Positions 1 to 9,391 of a stretch of 64,000 nt of DNA are shown piece after piece. The notes below the pieces were generated by a model. The model was not told the origin of the DNA. It did not search any database and saw nothing but the letters and a program-made list of their open reading frames with translations. The translations under genes and the position numbers were made by a program. Numbering within the stretch: position 1 is the stretch's first letter; every line of letters starts with the position of its first letter. This DNA comes from Cercospora beticola (taxonomy: Eukaryota > Ascomycota > Dothideomycetes > Mycosphaerellales > Mycosphaerellaceae), in NCBI RefSeq assembly GCF_033473495.1, contig NC_088941.1:2938657-3002656 (forward strand). Direction: 5' to 3'.

Positions 1-1235
1 GAGAGCGAAATGGCAGAGATGAGGGTGTCTGAAACTGACGTCCATCACAACAACAACATTGCGGAACCCCCGCGCACATAGACTGGGAACCGGCGGGCGG
101 GGATGTGGGAGGCTCGGCACTCACTTCTGGGGTGGAGGAGTGCTAGGCTGTTGCAAACGGCGGGTGGCGAGGGAGGTTCTCATGTCCGCTGGCGAGAGGT
201 CGAACGGGAAGCACATACAGATTTCCATTGAAGCCAGGCGTAAAAGTCAAGGCTGGGACAGTGCAGTTCGATCCACATGCGAGCATGTCAACACACGCAC
301 GCGCCAGCGAGACGGAGGTCCTTTTCGGAACGAGCGAGGGCGACAAGAATGATGAAATGCTTTCGGGGTTTCTTTCTTAGGTCTTGATTGTAACACTAGA
401 CTCTGAATGGATCGGATGAATTTTCTTTTTGTTCCTTGATTTCATGATGCACTGGTCTCCTTCTCACGCTAGATCATGTTCTCGACACCCGCCGTCGTTT
501 TGGTATGCTCCTCACTCATATGTCCTTGTCTAAAACACGATGAAAACATTCCAGATTCTCCCCTCACTAGTAGAGCATTGCCGTCAGATCTGGCTTGACA
601 TGTTCGTCTACGGAACGGCTCTAGCTCCATTGATAATTCTGCTTTAGCGATGCCATTGACCTTGCAACATGTTCTCATGCCTATGCAAACCGCCAACGCA
701 TTGAAAGTACTTTATTGCTCGGAAAGTGTAGAATTTAGCCTACTATTTCGAAAATGGAGCAAACTTACTATAACTTTTCTTTATTTAAGGAATAAGCCTT
801 GATAGCATATCAAAGCTATAGGTGATAGAAAGTCTTTCTTCTCGATACCAGTGTGACTACTGTGGAATTGATTATTGAGCGTTGTGAAGTCGCAACCCTA
901 AGCTGACTTACTGGAACCTACTAATAAGAATGCACTGTGCCAAGGCCGAAGGAAAGCAACAACTTCGTCGGCCTCGGGACTACGACTGCTTCTTCTTCTT
1001 TCTTCGTTTATTTTGAAAATGGTGGAATATACTACGAAGCCCCATGGGCTTTTATACTAGACCCATTTCGTATTGGCAGAAGACTCCCGACGTGTGTGCA
1101 GGTAGGAGCCAGCCAAGTACGACAGTCAATGACGCGCTTGCCATGAACATTACTTCAACGTTGATCTGCTTCCCATTCCTCAACTTTTACCTCTCACCTT
1201 CGATTCCTGGGACTGTACACTGACGCCCCAGCACC
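1..1235. other. no supported gene; left edge and upstream region
   Basis: I see no convincing gene here. Short open frames exist on both strands but none shows domain character or good start context. A minus-strand ATG at 43-45 opens a frame that runs off the left edge after 15 codons, so the start of a neighbouring gene beyond the window is possible but cannot be judged. The stretch from about 700 to 930 is relatively AT-rich. The last few hundred bases presumably contain the promoter of the gene that starts at 1236. Confidence 0.4.
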
Positions 1236-2015
1236 ATGGACGACGAATGGCAAGATGCTGCACTCACGAATCGACACCTCCACAACCGAGTCGGCAAGCA
1301 AGGACGCGGGAAAGGCGGGAAGAGTAATGGAGCATTCGACGTTCATAAGACGTTTGGAACATATGAGGTGAAATGTCCTGCTGCGGGAAAGATTGGATCG
1401 AAGAATGGAGGGCAGAATGCTGAGGTTGGGAGACTTGAGATCTATAATTTGAATGAGCTGGGGAATGCGTTGGTTGGGGAGTTGATTTTGCCGGGTGTGC
1501 TGCGTGGGACTGTTATTTTGGCTGGGAGTAGGAAGGGTATGAAGGTGGCTGTAAGGGCTTTTGAGGATGATGAGGAGGAAGAGAACAAGGAGGGGTCTGG
1601 TGAAGAGGGAGATGGGGATGATGTGGAGGACGAGGATGAACAGTCGGATGAAGAAGATGATCGTGAGCAGCAACGACATCGGCAGTTCGAGAAGAACAGC
1701 TTCCGCAGTCCGAAGTTTTGGTTGAAATGGCAAGGCGAGATGTTGAGCGAGGCATCTTCTAGCGAGCATGATATTCCTGAAAAACACGAAGACGAGATTC
1801 AGGAAATTCCAGACCAGATTCTAGTGCCGGTGGCATTGCAAGGCGGTAGTACGCTCGTGACCGATTCGGGATATCTGGTGTTCTCAGGCAACAACTGTGA
1901 TAAGTTCCAAGGCACTGTGAGTTGTCAAATACTTGGCTGGAAAAATGTGAAGCTGAGCGGATGGAAGCTCAAGAGTCAACCTGCGCGAGATTTCAATGTG
2001 CAGTGGAAGACGTAA
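1236..2015 (+). CDS. hypothetical protein with central acidic linker
   Basis: A single uninterrupted frame of 259 residues from an ATG to TAA. I do not recognise a named family. Residues 1-35 are basic and Gly/Lys-rich. Residues 36-108 look like a compact beta-rich segment (F-G-T-Y-E-V-K-C-P and a V-L-R-G-T-V-I-L stretch). Residues 110-142 are almost entirely Glu/Asp with a few Gly/Ser. Residues 195-259 form a second ordered segment with two Cys residues (V-S-C-Q-I-L-G-W, W-K-L-K-S-Q-P). The architecture of two ordered halves joined by an acidic spacer suggests a histone- or nucleic-acid-associated protein, but that is only inference from composition. It is convergent with the membrane protein gene downstream (191 bp between stops). 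Coding character is good and there is no sign of decay. Confidence 0.65.
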   Translation: MDDEWQDAALTNRHLHNRVGKQGRGKGGKSNGAFDVHKTFGTYEVKCPAAGKIGSKNGGQNAEVGRLEIYNLNELGNALVGELILPGVLRGTVILAGSRKGMKVAVRAFEDDEEEENKEGSGEEGDGDDVEDEDEQSDEEDDREQQRHRQFEKNSFRSPKFWLKWQGEMLSEASSSEHDIPEKHEDEIQEIPDQILVPVALQGGSTLVTDSGYLVFSGNNCDKFQGTVSCQILGWKNVKLSGWKLKSQPARDFNVQWKT

Positions 2016-2206
2016 TTTTTTCTACGGCTCATTGGATATGTGAGAAAACTTTTGGAGCTGGGCAAAAGAGGAACTCCCAGCAATGAAGACGAACATCAAG
2101 GTATCAGATATCGCGGCGTGGCTGCACAAGTCGCTCGCATGCCTTCAGCGATCGGCCACAACAAAGCTCTTCCTTCCGATCTGTTCCACCACCAATTGGA
2201 TCCTCC

Positions 2207-3385
2207 TCATCCCCTCTCCTCCGCTCTCACAGGCAATAGCAGATCCGCTTCCACATCTCTATCCCGATTGACCTGGTCGCACATCATCTTCGCCAATTTG
2301 CGGGCAGCAAAATCGATCGCATCTTCTCCTTTTTCGAGCAGCAGGTTGAGTGTTGAGTTGGCCCTGCTGATCGGTGCTGAGCTGCCAGAGGACGAGCAGG
2401 CGGAGGGAGACCGGGAGGCGGGATTGGAGTAGTAAGTTCTGCCGCGGGCGAAGAAGGAGGATGGGGCAAATGAGCTCCCGAGCTGAGTTGCGTCGTGTAG
2501 CATGCCGGTTTCGAGGTCGTGGTGGGAGTGGTGATGGTGAAGATCAAAAGGTGGCGTGTTATTGAGAAGTTGATTTTTGTCGGAGTCTGGTGCTTCTTGA
2601 CTTGAAGTAGGAGGCTTGCGTGTTGATTTTACTGGTGCATGGATTTGTATCGTTGGCGCACATGGGACTTCACCACGACCTCTCGGCGGTACCTTCCAAT
2701 GCTGCCCTTCTGCCAGCTTTTCCTCATCAGGCGCCTCTTCGCAAAGGGGCGCATCCACTTCCTCACGCGGCACGACAATACCCAATCCACGATATTCGCC
2801 TGTCGTATCGACTCGCAGGGTCTTCTTCATTAGCTCCTTTTTTCTCTGCCGCAACAGCATCTCCTTCTCAGTGTGCTGTTCAATTGAATGGGCGTGACGA
2901 TGAGAAGTGGACGAAGAGAAGGAAGAAGCAAGATCCTGCAGTTCCAGGTCTCCTTGCGGTACTGCGCGATATATGCCTTTCGACTTTCCTTCCCCGGCGG
3001 ACTGGGGATGAGAAGATGGTCTTCGCGGCCAGTACATAATCATCAACAAGCAAATTGCTGTGACTACTCCGAATCCAAGCCCGCCTGCGAGGCAGTAGGA
3101 CAAGAAATCTGGCACATCTGGGAAGAGGTCCGGCCAGACTTCTGAAGAAGCTGTTGTGCCTGGGATGGTGGTGGTTGAGGCAAGCGGATAGCGAGCTTGC
3201 TGTGCGGAGGCTAGGAGACTTGTTGGTGACATTCCGAGTGCGCCAGAAGTTCCAAAGGGAATGGGTGTCATACGCTCGGCCGGCGAAGGGAATTGGTCGC
3301 CGAGTGACGAAGTTTGTGGTTTCGCTGCAGCAGTTGAGTCGAGGTTGTTCAGGACGCGGCGGGCGAGAATGTAGTGCGGCGGCAT
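2207..3385 (-). CDS. single-pass membrane protein, function unknown
   Basis: A 392-residue frame starting at ATG (3383-3385). One clear transmembrane helix lies at about residues 94-119 (F-L-S-Y-C-L-A-G-G-L-G-F-G-V-V through I-M-Y-W-P-R-R), followed by Arg residues, which predicts a cytoplasmic C-terminus by the positive-inside rule. The N-terminal ~90 residues are Ser/Thr/Pro-rich and have no obvious signal peptide. The long cytoplasmic tail is low complexity with a His cluster near residue 275. It ends in a more ordered segment (L-L-E-K-G-E-D-A-I-D-F-A-A-R-K-L-A) that resembles an amphipathic helix. No enzyme motif is visible. A wall- or stress-sensor-like role would fit a Ser/Thr-rich ectodomain plus one TM, but I cannot support it further. 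An unrecognised intron near the 5' end cannot be excluded. Confidence 0.6.
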   Translation of the reverse strand: MPPHYILARRVLNNLDSTAAAKPQTSSLGDQFPSPAERMTPIPFGTSGALGMSPTSLLASAQQARYPLASTTTIPGTTASSEVWPDLFPDVPDFLSYCLAGGLGFGVVTAICLLMIMYWPRRPSSHPQSAGEGKSKGIYRAVPQGDLELQDLASSFSSSTSHRHAHSIEQHTEKEMLLRQRKKELMKKTLRVDTTGEYRGLGIVVPREEVDAPLCEEAPDEEKLAEGQHWKVPPRGRGEVPCAPTIQIHAPVKSTRKPPTSSQEAPDSDKNQLLNNTPPFDLHHHHSHHDLETGMLHDATQLGSSFAPSSFFARGRTYYSNPASRSPSACSSSGSSAPISRANSTLNLLLEKGEDAIDFAARKLAKMMCDQVNRDRDVEADLLLPVRAEERG

Positions 3386-3784
3386 GGCTTTGCGGCCGTT
3401 TGCTGAAGGTTTGAAAAGGGCTTGTTCTAGTAGGGTCGCGCGACTGGTATGGACTTTGTGTTTCGAGAAGTAGAGACGTTTGCTGAAGTACGAAGCGTTG
3501 CAGGAGCTGCATCAGTATAACTTACGAGTGCAACCGTGAACAAACGGACGCGCTGGTGAATGGAGACAGAACAAGGCGCTGTTCCTCGTTGCGCGGTAGT
3601 GAAGCGCGCGAGACTTCAGAGACTTGTGCTTCGGACATCGTGCACTGTGTACAAAGGCAGCGTTGAGCTCGCCTTCACGAGTGCAAGGACGTTGATGAAA
3701 ATCGATGAGAGCTGAAGCCTGCATGTCGCTCGAGAAACTGCGCCCCAACGCGAGATTTGCTACATACCTTGTACAATTTCAATG
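3386..3784. other. intergenic region upstream of the membrane protein gene
   Basis: Nothing codes convincingly here. It should hold the promoter and 5' UTR of the minus-strand membrane protein gene (start codon at 3385) and the 3' UTR of PRP45 (stop at 3785-3787). Both genes are on the minus strand. No repeat or RNA gene was seen. Confidence 0.4.
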
Positions 3785-5578
3785 TCACTCATCGTCCACT
3801 CTCGCCTTCTTCCCGCGGCCGCCTCCGTCATCCTCGGCGGAGCGTTTGTTTGCTTTGTCTGAAGCCTCTGCAATCATCGCCTCTACGCCAAAGGGGTCGT
3901 CGCCGCGATCGCGCTCGAACTGCACAGGGCCAGTCCTCTTCTCGACTGTGTCTGTGCCTTTGAATCCGTCCTTCGGCGCTCTTCCAAGGCCATCAAACCG
4001 TTTCGTGCCCTGAATCTTCTCCAATGTCTCTCCATCGTCCTCGCCATCATCGTCTGCTGCCCCGGAGTGGTATATCGAGTTCAACGCATCACGGCTCGCG
4101 AATAGAGGCTTGTCGTACGCTTGGTCCTCATTGAATCCAGCAGCGAGGCCGGAACTCTGATTGAAGAGACGCGAGTCGTACATGGCTTCCTTGCTCTGTG
4201 TTGGCTTGGCCAGCCCCAGCGCAACCTTTTCACTGATATCACGTCCCTGCTCTCGAGCCATCATCTTCATCCTTCGCTCATGGCCCATGTTCTTTTGTCG
4301 CATCTCCCGCTGAGCCTCGCGTTTCCGCTCTGCTCTGGCCTTCTCACGCGCTCTTCGCTCCTTCTCCCCATCGTCCCGGCCACCACTGCGGCTTCGGCTC
4401 CGGCTCCGGCTCCGGCTCCTACTCCTGCTGTCGCTTCGTGATCGGGATGAGTACGATGAATAAGACGACCTGCTATCCACGGACCGGCTCCTTGAACGTC
4501 CACGATCGGATCCACGCCGCTGCGCCATGGCTGCCTCCTTGTCTGCACGTGCCTTCATTGCCAGCTGGCGCAGGTTCTCCTCCTTAGCCTCTTTTTCTTT
4601 CTCAGCCAGTCGCTGCTGCATCTTAGCTCTCTGCTGTACCTCCTCCCTGGCATGTCGATCTGCGACGTGGAGACCCTCAGCGAACTGTGCAAATTTGTCA
4701 TTGATGGTCACATCCTGCAGGCCTCGGCCATCTGCTGCCAATCGCTTGTCCAGCGGCACAGTGTATCCCTTCGAGTTCTTCCAATTCGACACGGGTGGTG
4801 GGATCCTCCAGTTCTCTTGATCCTCTGCGGTCAGTTTGCGCGGCGGGGAGTGCATGACGGGCGGTGGCGGGGATGGAGGTCCACGAGGGACCTTCTTAAT
4901 CTTGTGCTTTGGCGGCTCCATAGGGTCTTGCTGTCTCTGCACAATTTTCATGATTCGATCCTGCTTCTTGCTCTTGTCGCCCATCTGATCCGCAGGAGTA
5001 TATCGCACGAATGTCGGCTCTGGTCTGTTGGTGCCCTTGACATTCTTGGGCTTCTGTGCTGCCAGCGCTCCATTGACCAGTCCTTGCAGTGCAAGTTGTG
5101 TTCTCTGCTTTGTTGCCTCTACTTCCTCTTCACTTGGCTTCTCCAGATTGATCTCGCCCGCGTCTGCCCGTTGTCGCAGTGGAATCAAGTCCTTGAAGCT
5201 CGCGTGCACGATTCGAGTCTCGCCATGTCCTCGTCTCGCGATCGCGTCGTACTTCACCTTACCCTCGGCGTCGACCTGTAGCGCGAGCGCGTTCGAGCTC
5301 GATGGCACGTTCTTCCTTCCCATATCCAGCGGGTATTGTGCGACAGGTATTTCGGGAAACGCGCCACCGTCGCCAAAGTCTTCCGCATTTCGAGGTCGCC
5401 ATCCTGATCGCTGGCCGTATGGTGGTGGTCCGCTCCGCTTGACGGTCAATTGGGAGGATTCCAGATCTCGCGCGGCGATCACCTTCGGCCCCTTCTGCTG
5501 TGTGTGTGTCGGGAGCTCCTCATCTTCGCCGCTGTATTTTGGCTTTGGCAGAGAGCCGAGAATCGACGTGCGCGACAT
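3785..5578 (-). CDS. PRP45: pre-mRNA-splicing factor Prp45 (SNW1/SKIP family)
   Basis: 597-residue SNW-family protein, a spliceosome component that joins during activation and stays through catalysis (known for yeast Prp45 and human SNW1/SKIP). The family signature S-N-W-K-N is at residues 264-268, within a conserved block running from about residue 50 (G-P-P-P-Y-G-Q-R) to about 345. That block includes the P-P-x-P and K-x-x-K-x-P-R-G-P-P-S-P-P-P stretch and the D-K-R-L-A-A-D-G-R-G-L segment. Residues 359-396 are an Arg/Ser dipeptide run. The C-terminal SNW block follows (R-E-x-R-x-K-N-M-G and D-S-R-L-F-N-Q-S-S-G-L). I start at ATG 5576-5578 because the sequence M-S-R-T-S-I-L-G-S-L-P begins the recognisable protein; the frame is open further upstream but without another ATG. 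It is divergent from YIH1 with 237 bp between start codons. Single exon, no damage. Confidence 0.95.
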   Translation of the reverse strand: MSRTSILGSLPKPKYSGEDEELPTHTQQKGPKVIAARDLESSQLTVKRSGPPPYGQRSGWRPRNAEDFGDGGAFPEIPVAQYPLDMGRKNVPSSSNALALQVDAEGKVKYDAIARRGHGETRIVHASFKDLIPLRQRADAGEINLEKPSEEEVEATKQRTQLALQGLVNGALAAQKPKNVKGTNRPEPTFVRYTPADQMGDKSKKQDRIMKIVQRQQDPMEPPKHKIKKVPRGPPSPPPPVMHSPPRKLTAEDQENWRIPPPVSNWKNSKGYTVPLDKRLAADGRGLQDVTINDKFAQFAEGLHVADRHAREEVQQRAKMQQRLAEKEKEAKEENLRQLAMKARADKEAAMAQRRGSDRGRSRSRSVDSRSSYSSYSSRSRSDSRSRSRSRSRSRSRSGGRDDGEKERRAREKARAERKREAQREMRQKNMGHERRMKMMAREQGRDISEKVALGLAKPTQSKEAMYDSRLFNQSSGLAAGFNEDQAYDKPLFASRDALNSIYHSGAADDDGEDDGETLEKIQGTKRFDGLGRAPKDGFKGTDTVEKRTGPVQFERDRGDDPFGVEAMIAEASDKANKRSAEDDGGGRGKKARVDDE

Positions 5579-5815
5579 GGTGGTTGTGCTGTTGGTGTGG
5601 AAGACGAGAAGTGTAGTCGCAGTCGGAAATCTGTGAAGCAAAGCGGGCCAAATTCCGCATGACTCGCGCGCGGCTTCTATGTTCACTTCGCACTTCCTTC
5701 CGGAAGCTCTACATACATGTAGATACTTTCATAACTGGCGCGCTCGTGAGAAAGAATTTTAATATTGACAAGACTATGGATCCAATTCCGATCTGTTCAT
5801 AATAGCGCACCCGCC
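5579..5815. promoter_or_regulatory. divergent promoter between PRP45 and YIH1
   Basis: Only 237 bp separate the two start codons, so both housekeeping promoters must lie here or reach into the flanking 5' ends. An AT-rich stretch around 5745-5770 (ttttaatattgac) could serve as a core promoter element for either side. No specific factor site is claimed. Confidence 0.5.
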
Positions 5816-6709
5816 ATGTCAGAAGAACTGCTCGATGAAGTCAACTCCATCAATGCCATCTACGGCGAAAAAACCATCACGTCTCTCGAAGAAGCGCCCA
5901 ATCTATATGCCTTGACTATCCCATCTCAGCCCGACATCTCCTTGCGGATAGACTTCCCATCGGATTATCCTGATGCGCCGCCATCACTTCTTGGCACCCA
6001 ACATGTTGGCCACGATACGGCTAAAGGTCAAGGCACTGCCATCGTCGACCTCGTCCGCTCTATCTTGGCAGAAATATACACGCCTGGTGCACCCTGCATA
6101 TTTGACCTCATTGAAGAATCGACCCAGAGACTTCAGCAGCTCGGCTTGGACTCCAGCTCAAAGGACGCGGAACAACAAGCTACTGAAGCGAACGGTCAGC
6201 CCTCCCACCACGAGTACCCGGATGAGAACATAGCTTCTGACTTCCCCACTCATTTTCAGCCTATAGAAGAACTTGGAAACCCGCCACCCTGGGCCGAGTC
6301 GGATGTTGTCACAGAGAAGAAGTCCGTCTTCCTGGCTCGTGCGGCGCAAGTCTCAAGTGTCGACGAGGCAAAATCATATTTGGCCCATCTACTTGCTACG
6401 GACAAGAAGGTCGCCAAAGCTACACATAATATCACAGCCTGGCGGATACGTGGCGAGAACGGAGTGCAATTTCAGGACTGTGATGATGATGGAGAGGATG
6501 CCGCAGGTGGAAGATTGCTGCATTTGTTGGAATTAATGGGATTGTGGAATGTCATGGTTGTTGTGAGTAGGTGGTATGGAGGCGTTAAATTGGGCCCGGA
6601 TCGATTCAGACTGATCAATCAGGCCGCGAGGGATGCGGTCGTGAAAGGCGGCTTCGTTGTTGAAGAGGGCACGGGCAAGGATGGTGGGAGGAAGAAGGGT
6701 AAGAAGTGA
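5816..6709 (+). CDS. YIH1: Yih1/IMPACT homologue, regulator of Gcn2
   Basis: 297 residues. The N-terminal RWD domain (about 1-105) begins L-L-D-E-V-N-S-I-N-A-I-Y-G and carries the Y-P-D-A-P-P motif (residues 52-57), typical of RWD domains that bind Gcn1. The C-terminal IMPACT/UPF0029 domain (about 168-275) carries its hallmark N-V-M-V-V-V-S-R-W-Y-G-G-V-K-L-G-P-D-R-F segment near residues 245-264. Known family role: Yih1 competes with Gcn2 for Gcn1 and so dampens eIF2alpha phosphorylation in amino-acid starvation; it also binds actin in yeast. I choose ATG 5816 because the RWD domain starts immediately after it; an upstream in-frame extension lacks an ATG. The tail is Lys/Gly-rich. Length is close to that of other fungal and animal members. 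Confidence 0.93.
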   Translation: MSEELLDEVNSINAIYGEKTITSLEEAPNLYALTIPSQPDISLRIDFPSDYPDAPPSLLGTQHVGHDTAKGQGTAIVDLVRSILAEIYTPGAPCIFDLIEESTQRLQQLGLDSSSKDAEQQATEANGQPSHHEYPDENIASDFPTHFQPIEELGNPPPWAESDVVTEKKSVFLARAAQVSSVDEAKSYLAHLLATDKKVAKATHNITAWRIRGENGVQFQDCDDDGEDAAGGRLLHLLELMGLWNVMVVVSRWYGGVKLGPDRFRLINQAARDAVVKGGFVVEEGTGKDGGRKKGKK

Positions 6710-7688
6710 CACTGCATACTGACGGGAACGGAATGCCACCGTCTCTGAACGAATGCCGGTCTGACGAACAAAACCTCGGAGGTGGGAATGCTCGAGGAAA
6801 GACGACAGGGACCACGATATAATCTGTTTCGATCGCAAATCACGAAAAGGCAGACCAGAAGCCGTCTCGAGCTCTGCATTTCCGGCTACTCGGCTCCTTG
6901 CACCGGCTTTGATGTGGCTACTTCAGCTTGGCTTCGTGCGCACTGAAGGCAGCCCGACGGGGACAAGAGACCGCCTGCATACTTACTGCGACAAGAATGT
7001 CAAGTGACGACTCTTCTGGCCCAATGATCCGAGCACGCGAGCCACTCGTAGAAATACAAGTCTTCCCGCCCTAACACAAGTCCTTTTCTGGCCCGAAGAC
7101 GTTGTCGAGTCCGACCGCCACGGCGTTCGAGTGCGTAACGGATCTGGGAGCCACCCACCTGCCAACAAAAGCTCTGTGGAACCGTCGCCTGGCTCTCGGT
7201 GTTTTCGCGAATGTTCACAAAGTGGACCAATGTTGAGAATGCCCGGTCTACAGGCACTACTGAGCTGCTGTATCTGCGTCGTCGAGACAGAGGAATGTGC
7301 GACTACTCCACGTATTCTCGGCTTGCTCAGCGTGCCAGGTCAACATTCGTGCTGCCACCAGTGCTACTACTCAGCACACTTTCTGGATTTTCCAGAAGCC
7401 CTCCATCTTTACTCACATATCTCTAAGCTCTTCACGACTGTCCTTTCATCTTTTTCATTCCCTTTCAATAAGTGTTGCTTTTGCCCACTGCGCCCTCCTC
7501 TTTCATTAGCCCTCTTTGCAATTATATCGCCAGCAGTCTCCACGAGAGCTGAAAAGATGGTTCAGGCAGTACTTGTTCTGCTGCAGCATTATGTCAAGCT
7601 TAATCCTCTGGCTGATCCCTTGCATGGCTTGAGAGGGCGCGTTATGATCATATTCCTCTTCCTCTATCCCTCAAATCCTTCAATCTCA
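6710..7688. other. intergenic region, no supported gene
   Basis: About 1 kb between convergent genes YIH1 and the ankyrin protein. A plus-strand frame of some 190 codons crosses 7131-7715, but it lacks an ATG at its beginning and shows no protein-like composition. It overlaps the ankyrin 3' end on the opposite strand, so I read it as chance. No repeat, tRNA or transposon signature was seen. Confidence 0.4.
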
Positions 7689-8144
7689 TCATTCTTCGAA
7701 CCCAAAGAACCTTAGCAGCTCCTCTTTCTTGAACATACGTGCCGTGTCAATCGCGCAGGGTTGTCCGTTGGCCAGATCCGCATCTTGCTCGGCCAGATAC
7801 TTCACGACATCATCGTAACCTTTGAACACAGCTCCTGCCACAATACTCTGCCCTCGATCGTTCAGAGCATCAATATTTGCGCCTTTTTCAACGAGCATCT
7901 GGACAGTCTCGAGGTGTCCATGGTAGGCTGCTAGCATGAGAAGGCTGTCGCCTTTGTCATTGGTCAGGTTTACGGGTATGCCGTGCGTGATGTACTGCGA
8001 GAGAATCGCGGTCTGGCCTGTACGAGCGTGGTCGAAGAGTTGGGTTGCTAGGGCGAGGGCTTCGGGAGGGAGGGAGGAGGCTTTTGTGGTGGTTGATGGG
8101 GTCTCGGAGGAGATGGATTCGTCTGGTCGTTGTGGTAAGCCCAT
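7689..8144 (-). CDS. small ankyrin-repeat protein
   Basis: 151 residues from ATG 8142-8144. Three ankyrin-type helical pairs can be read. The first is at about 31-62 (A-T-Q-L-F-D-H-A-R-T-G through G-I-P-V-N-L). The second, at 63-95, is the best (N-D-K-G-D-S-L-L-M-L-A-A-Y-H-G-H-L-E-T-V-Q-M-L-V-E-K-G-A). The third is degenerate, at 96-128 (N-D-R-G-Q-S-I-V-A-G-A-V-F-K-G-Y). A capping helix (K-K-E-E-L-L-R-F-F-G) ends the protein. Small fungal and bacterial ankyrin proteins of this size are common and act as protein-binding adaptors; the partner is unknown. The frame is open 33 codons upstream with another possible start, but the shorter start has the cleaner family-like length, and the upstream part could instead be 5' UTR or hold an intron. 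Confidence 0.75.
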   Translation of the reverse strand: MGLPQRPDESISSETPSTTTKASSLPPEALALATQLFDHARTGQTAILSQYITHGIPVNLTNDKGDSLLMLAAYHGHLETVQMLVEKGANIDALNDRGQSIVAGAVFKGYDDVVKYLAEQDADLANGQPCAIDTARMFKKEELLRFFGFEE

Positions 8145-8637
8145 CTTGAGAGTATTCGTTCTTGTTCTGCAACGGATTATGTGAGCTTCTGCTGCTAATC
8201 CCAGTATATCGCTGACAGAGGTCCGACGCATCAGAGGTTGCACAAGTAATAGAGCTCTGCCGCTCGGGTACTGGTGAGGTCATCGGACGACGATCGGAGA
8301 GGCTCTTCGCCACCTGGGACCCATTTGCATAAGAACTTGATCTGCATGTGTCAGCAGCTCTCCGCGATGTCACGGCATTGGAGCCAGGCATTTCTGTATC
8401 AATGGAAGATTTGTGACTACGGCTCAACTAGCTTTTCCCACCATGACAGAGGCCTTGAGATTTTTCGACGATTTCTTGGCAGCTCTTACGATCAGGGTTT
8501 GCTTTCAACTCAACGAGCGAGACACGACCTGGCAGTAATCGGGGAGCTTCCTGGCCTTAGCAGAAGTTTGGGTCATGTCATAATGGTTTCAGGATGACCT
8601 CCCTCATCCATCACAGGCGCTGTACGCTTGTAACTAC
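8145..8637. other. intergenic region upstream of ankyrin gene and tRNA
   Basis: Holds the 5' region of the minus-strand ankyrin gene and the upstream flank of the tRNA. Short frames here lack support. Nothing else was recognised. Confidence 0.4.
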
Positions 8638-8727
8638 GGCTCAATGGTCTAGTGGTATGATTCTTGCTTTGGGTAGCTCACTGCTCCGTTCTGCAAGAGG
8701 TCCTTGGTTCAATTCCGAGTTGAGCCC
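8638..8727 (+). tRNA. tRNA-Pro(UGG) with an 18 nt intron
   Basis: The sequence folds as a canonical cloverleaf. The acceptor stem ggctcaa (8638-8644) pairs with ttgagcc (8720-8726), and the discriminator base is C8727. The D arm begins gtct with the loop agtggta. The anticodon stem cttgc (8663-8667) pairs with gcaag (8693-8697), with anticodon TGG at 8670-8672. The T arm is cttgg / ttcaatt / ccgag with the B-box-like ggttcaattcc. An 18 nt intron (8674-8691) sits at the standard position after nucleotide 37. The sequence matches the usual fungal tRNA-Pro(UGG) pattern. The mature 3' CCA is not encoded. Confidence 0.95.
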
Positions 8728-9391
8728 GTTCTTTTGCTGCTTTAATATACCTCAAGACGTGAAGGAAGTGTTGTTGTGTGAGGGAGGGCGGGAAAATACC
8801 ATTTTGGTCGAAATTCGGATGTGAAGGGACCTTACTCCGGGTCGTCCCGGCCAAGTAGGAAGCTCTCACACACTTCAAGCGTATTATTCGTTACGGAAAA
8901 TGCTAAGGATCATGGAGTACAGTCGAACGTACGCGAACGGTGCGATTCTTCGACATTCCTCTTGTTTTGCTTAACCCCCGACTAAGCAACACTTCAGTGG
9001 GATTATAGGCAAGTGTGACGTGTATCGCACTTGATTCTAAGCTACGAGAGGCTTTTATTCCCCATGGTTTTCTGGCCTGTGATCTGGTCCAGCGATGTTC
9101 GACATCGATGTGAAAATGTGCAGTATATTCACTTGATGCCTGAGGCACCAAGCTCGGCTCTTGCCTCAGTCAAACTTTCTGAACATGTCGCGCCTGCGCA
9201 CAGCTCTTAGGTAATGTCGAAAGACTCTACTGTCTTCTATATATGTGATATTCTGCTTCATATGCGGAAAGGTTCGATTACATGGGCTGAAAATATTTGT
9301 GAACGCGCTGCCATAGCTCTTTCCAAGCCGGACCCGCGACTGTCTTGGGCGTCAATTCTGACTGCGATGTCTATCATAGTAGTCAGCATCA
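8728..9391. other. intergenic region, no supported gene
   Basis: Follows the tRNA and runs to the 3' end of the glycosidase gene. Small frames on both strands have no family character. A T-rich stretch shortly after the tRNA (around 8731-8745, gttcttttgctgctttaa) may serve as the RNA polymerase III termination zone. Confidence 0.4.

Noticed and set aside
1194..1787. Minus-strand open frame opposite the acidic hypothetical gene
   Set aside because: Its Leu/Ile/Ser/Pro-rich translation is the mirror of the acidic and Gly-rich codons on the plus strand, which has the better start and composition.
7131..7715. Plus-strand frame of about 190 codons downstream of YIH1
   Set aside because: No ATG at its start, no domain, and it runs over the 3' end of the ankyrin gene on the other strand.
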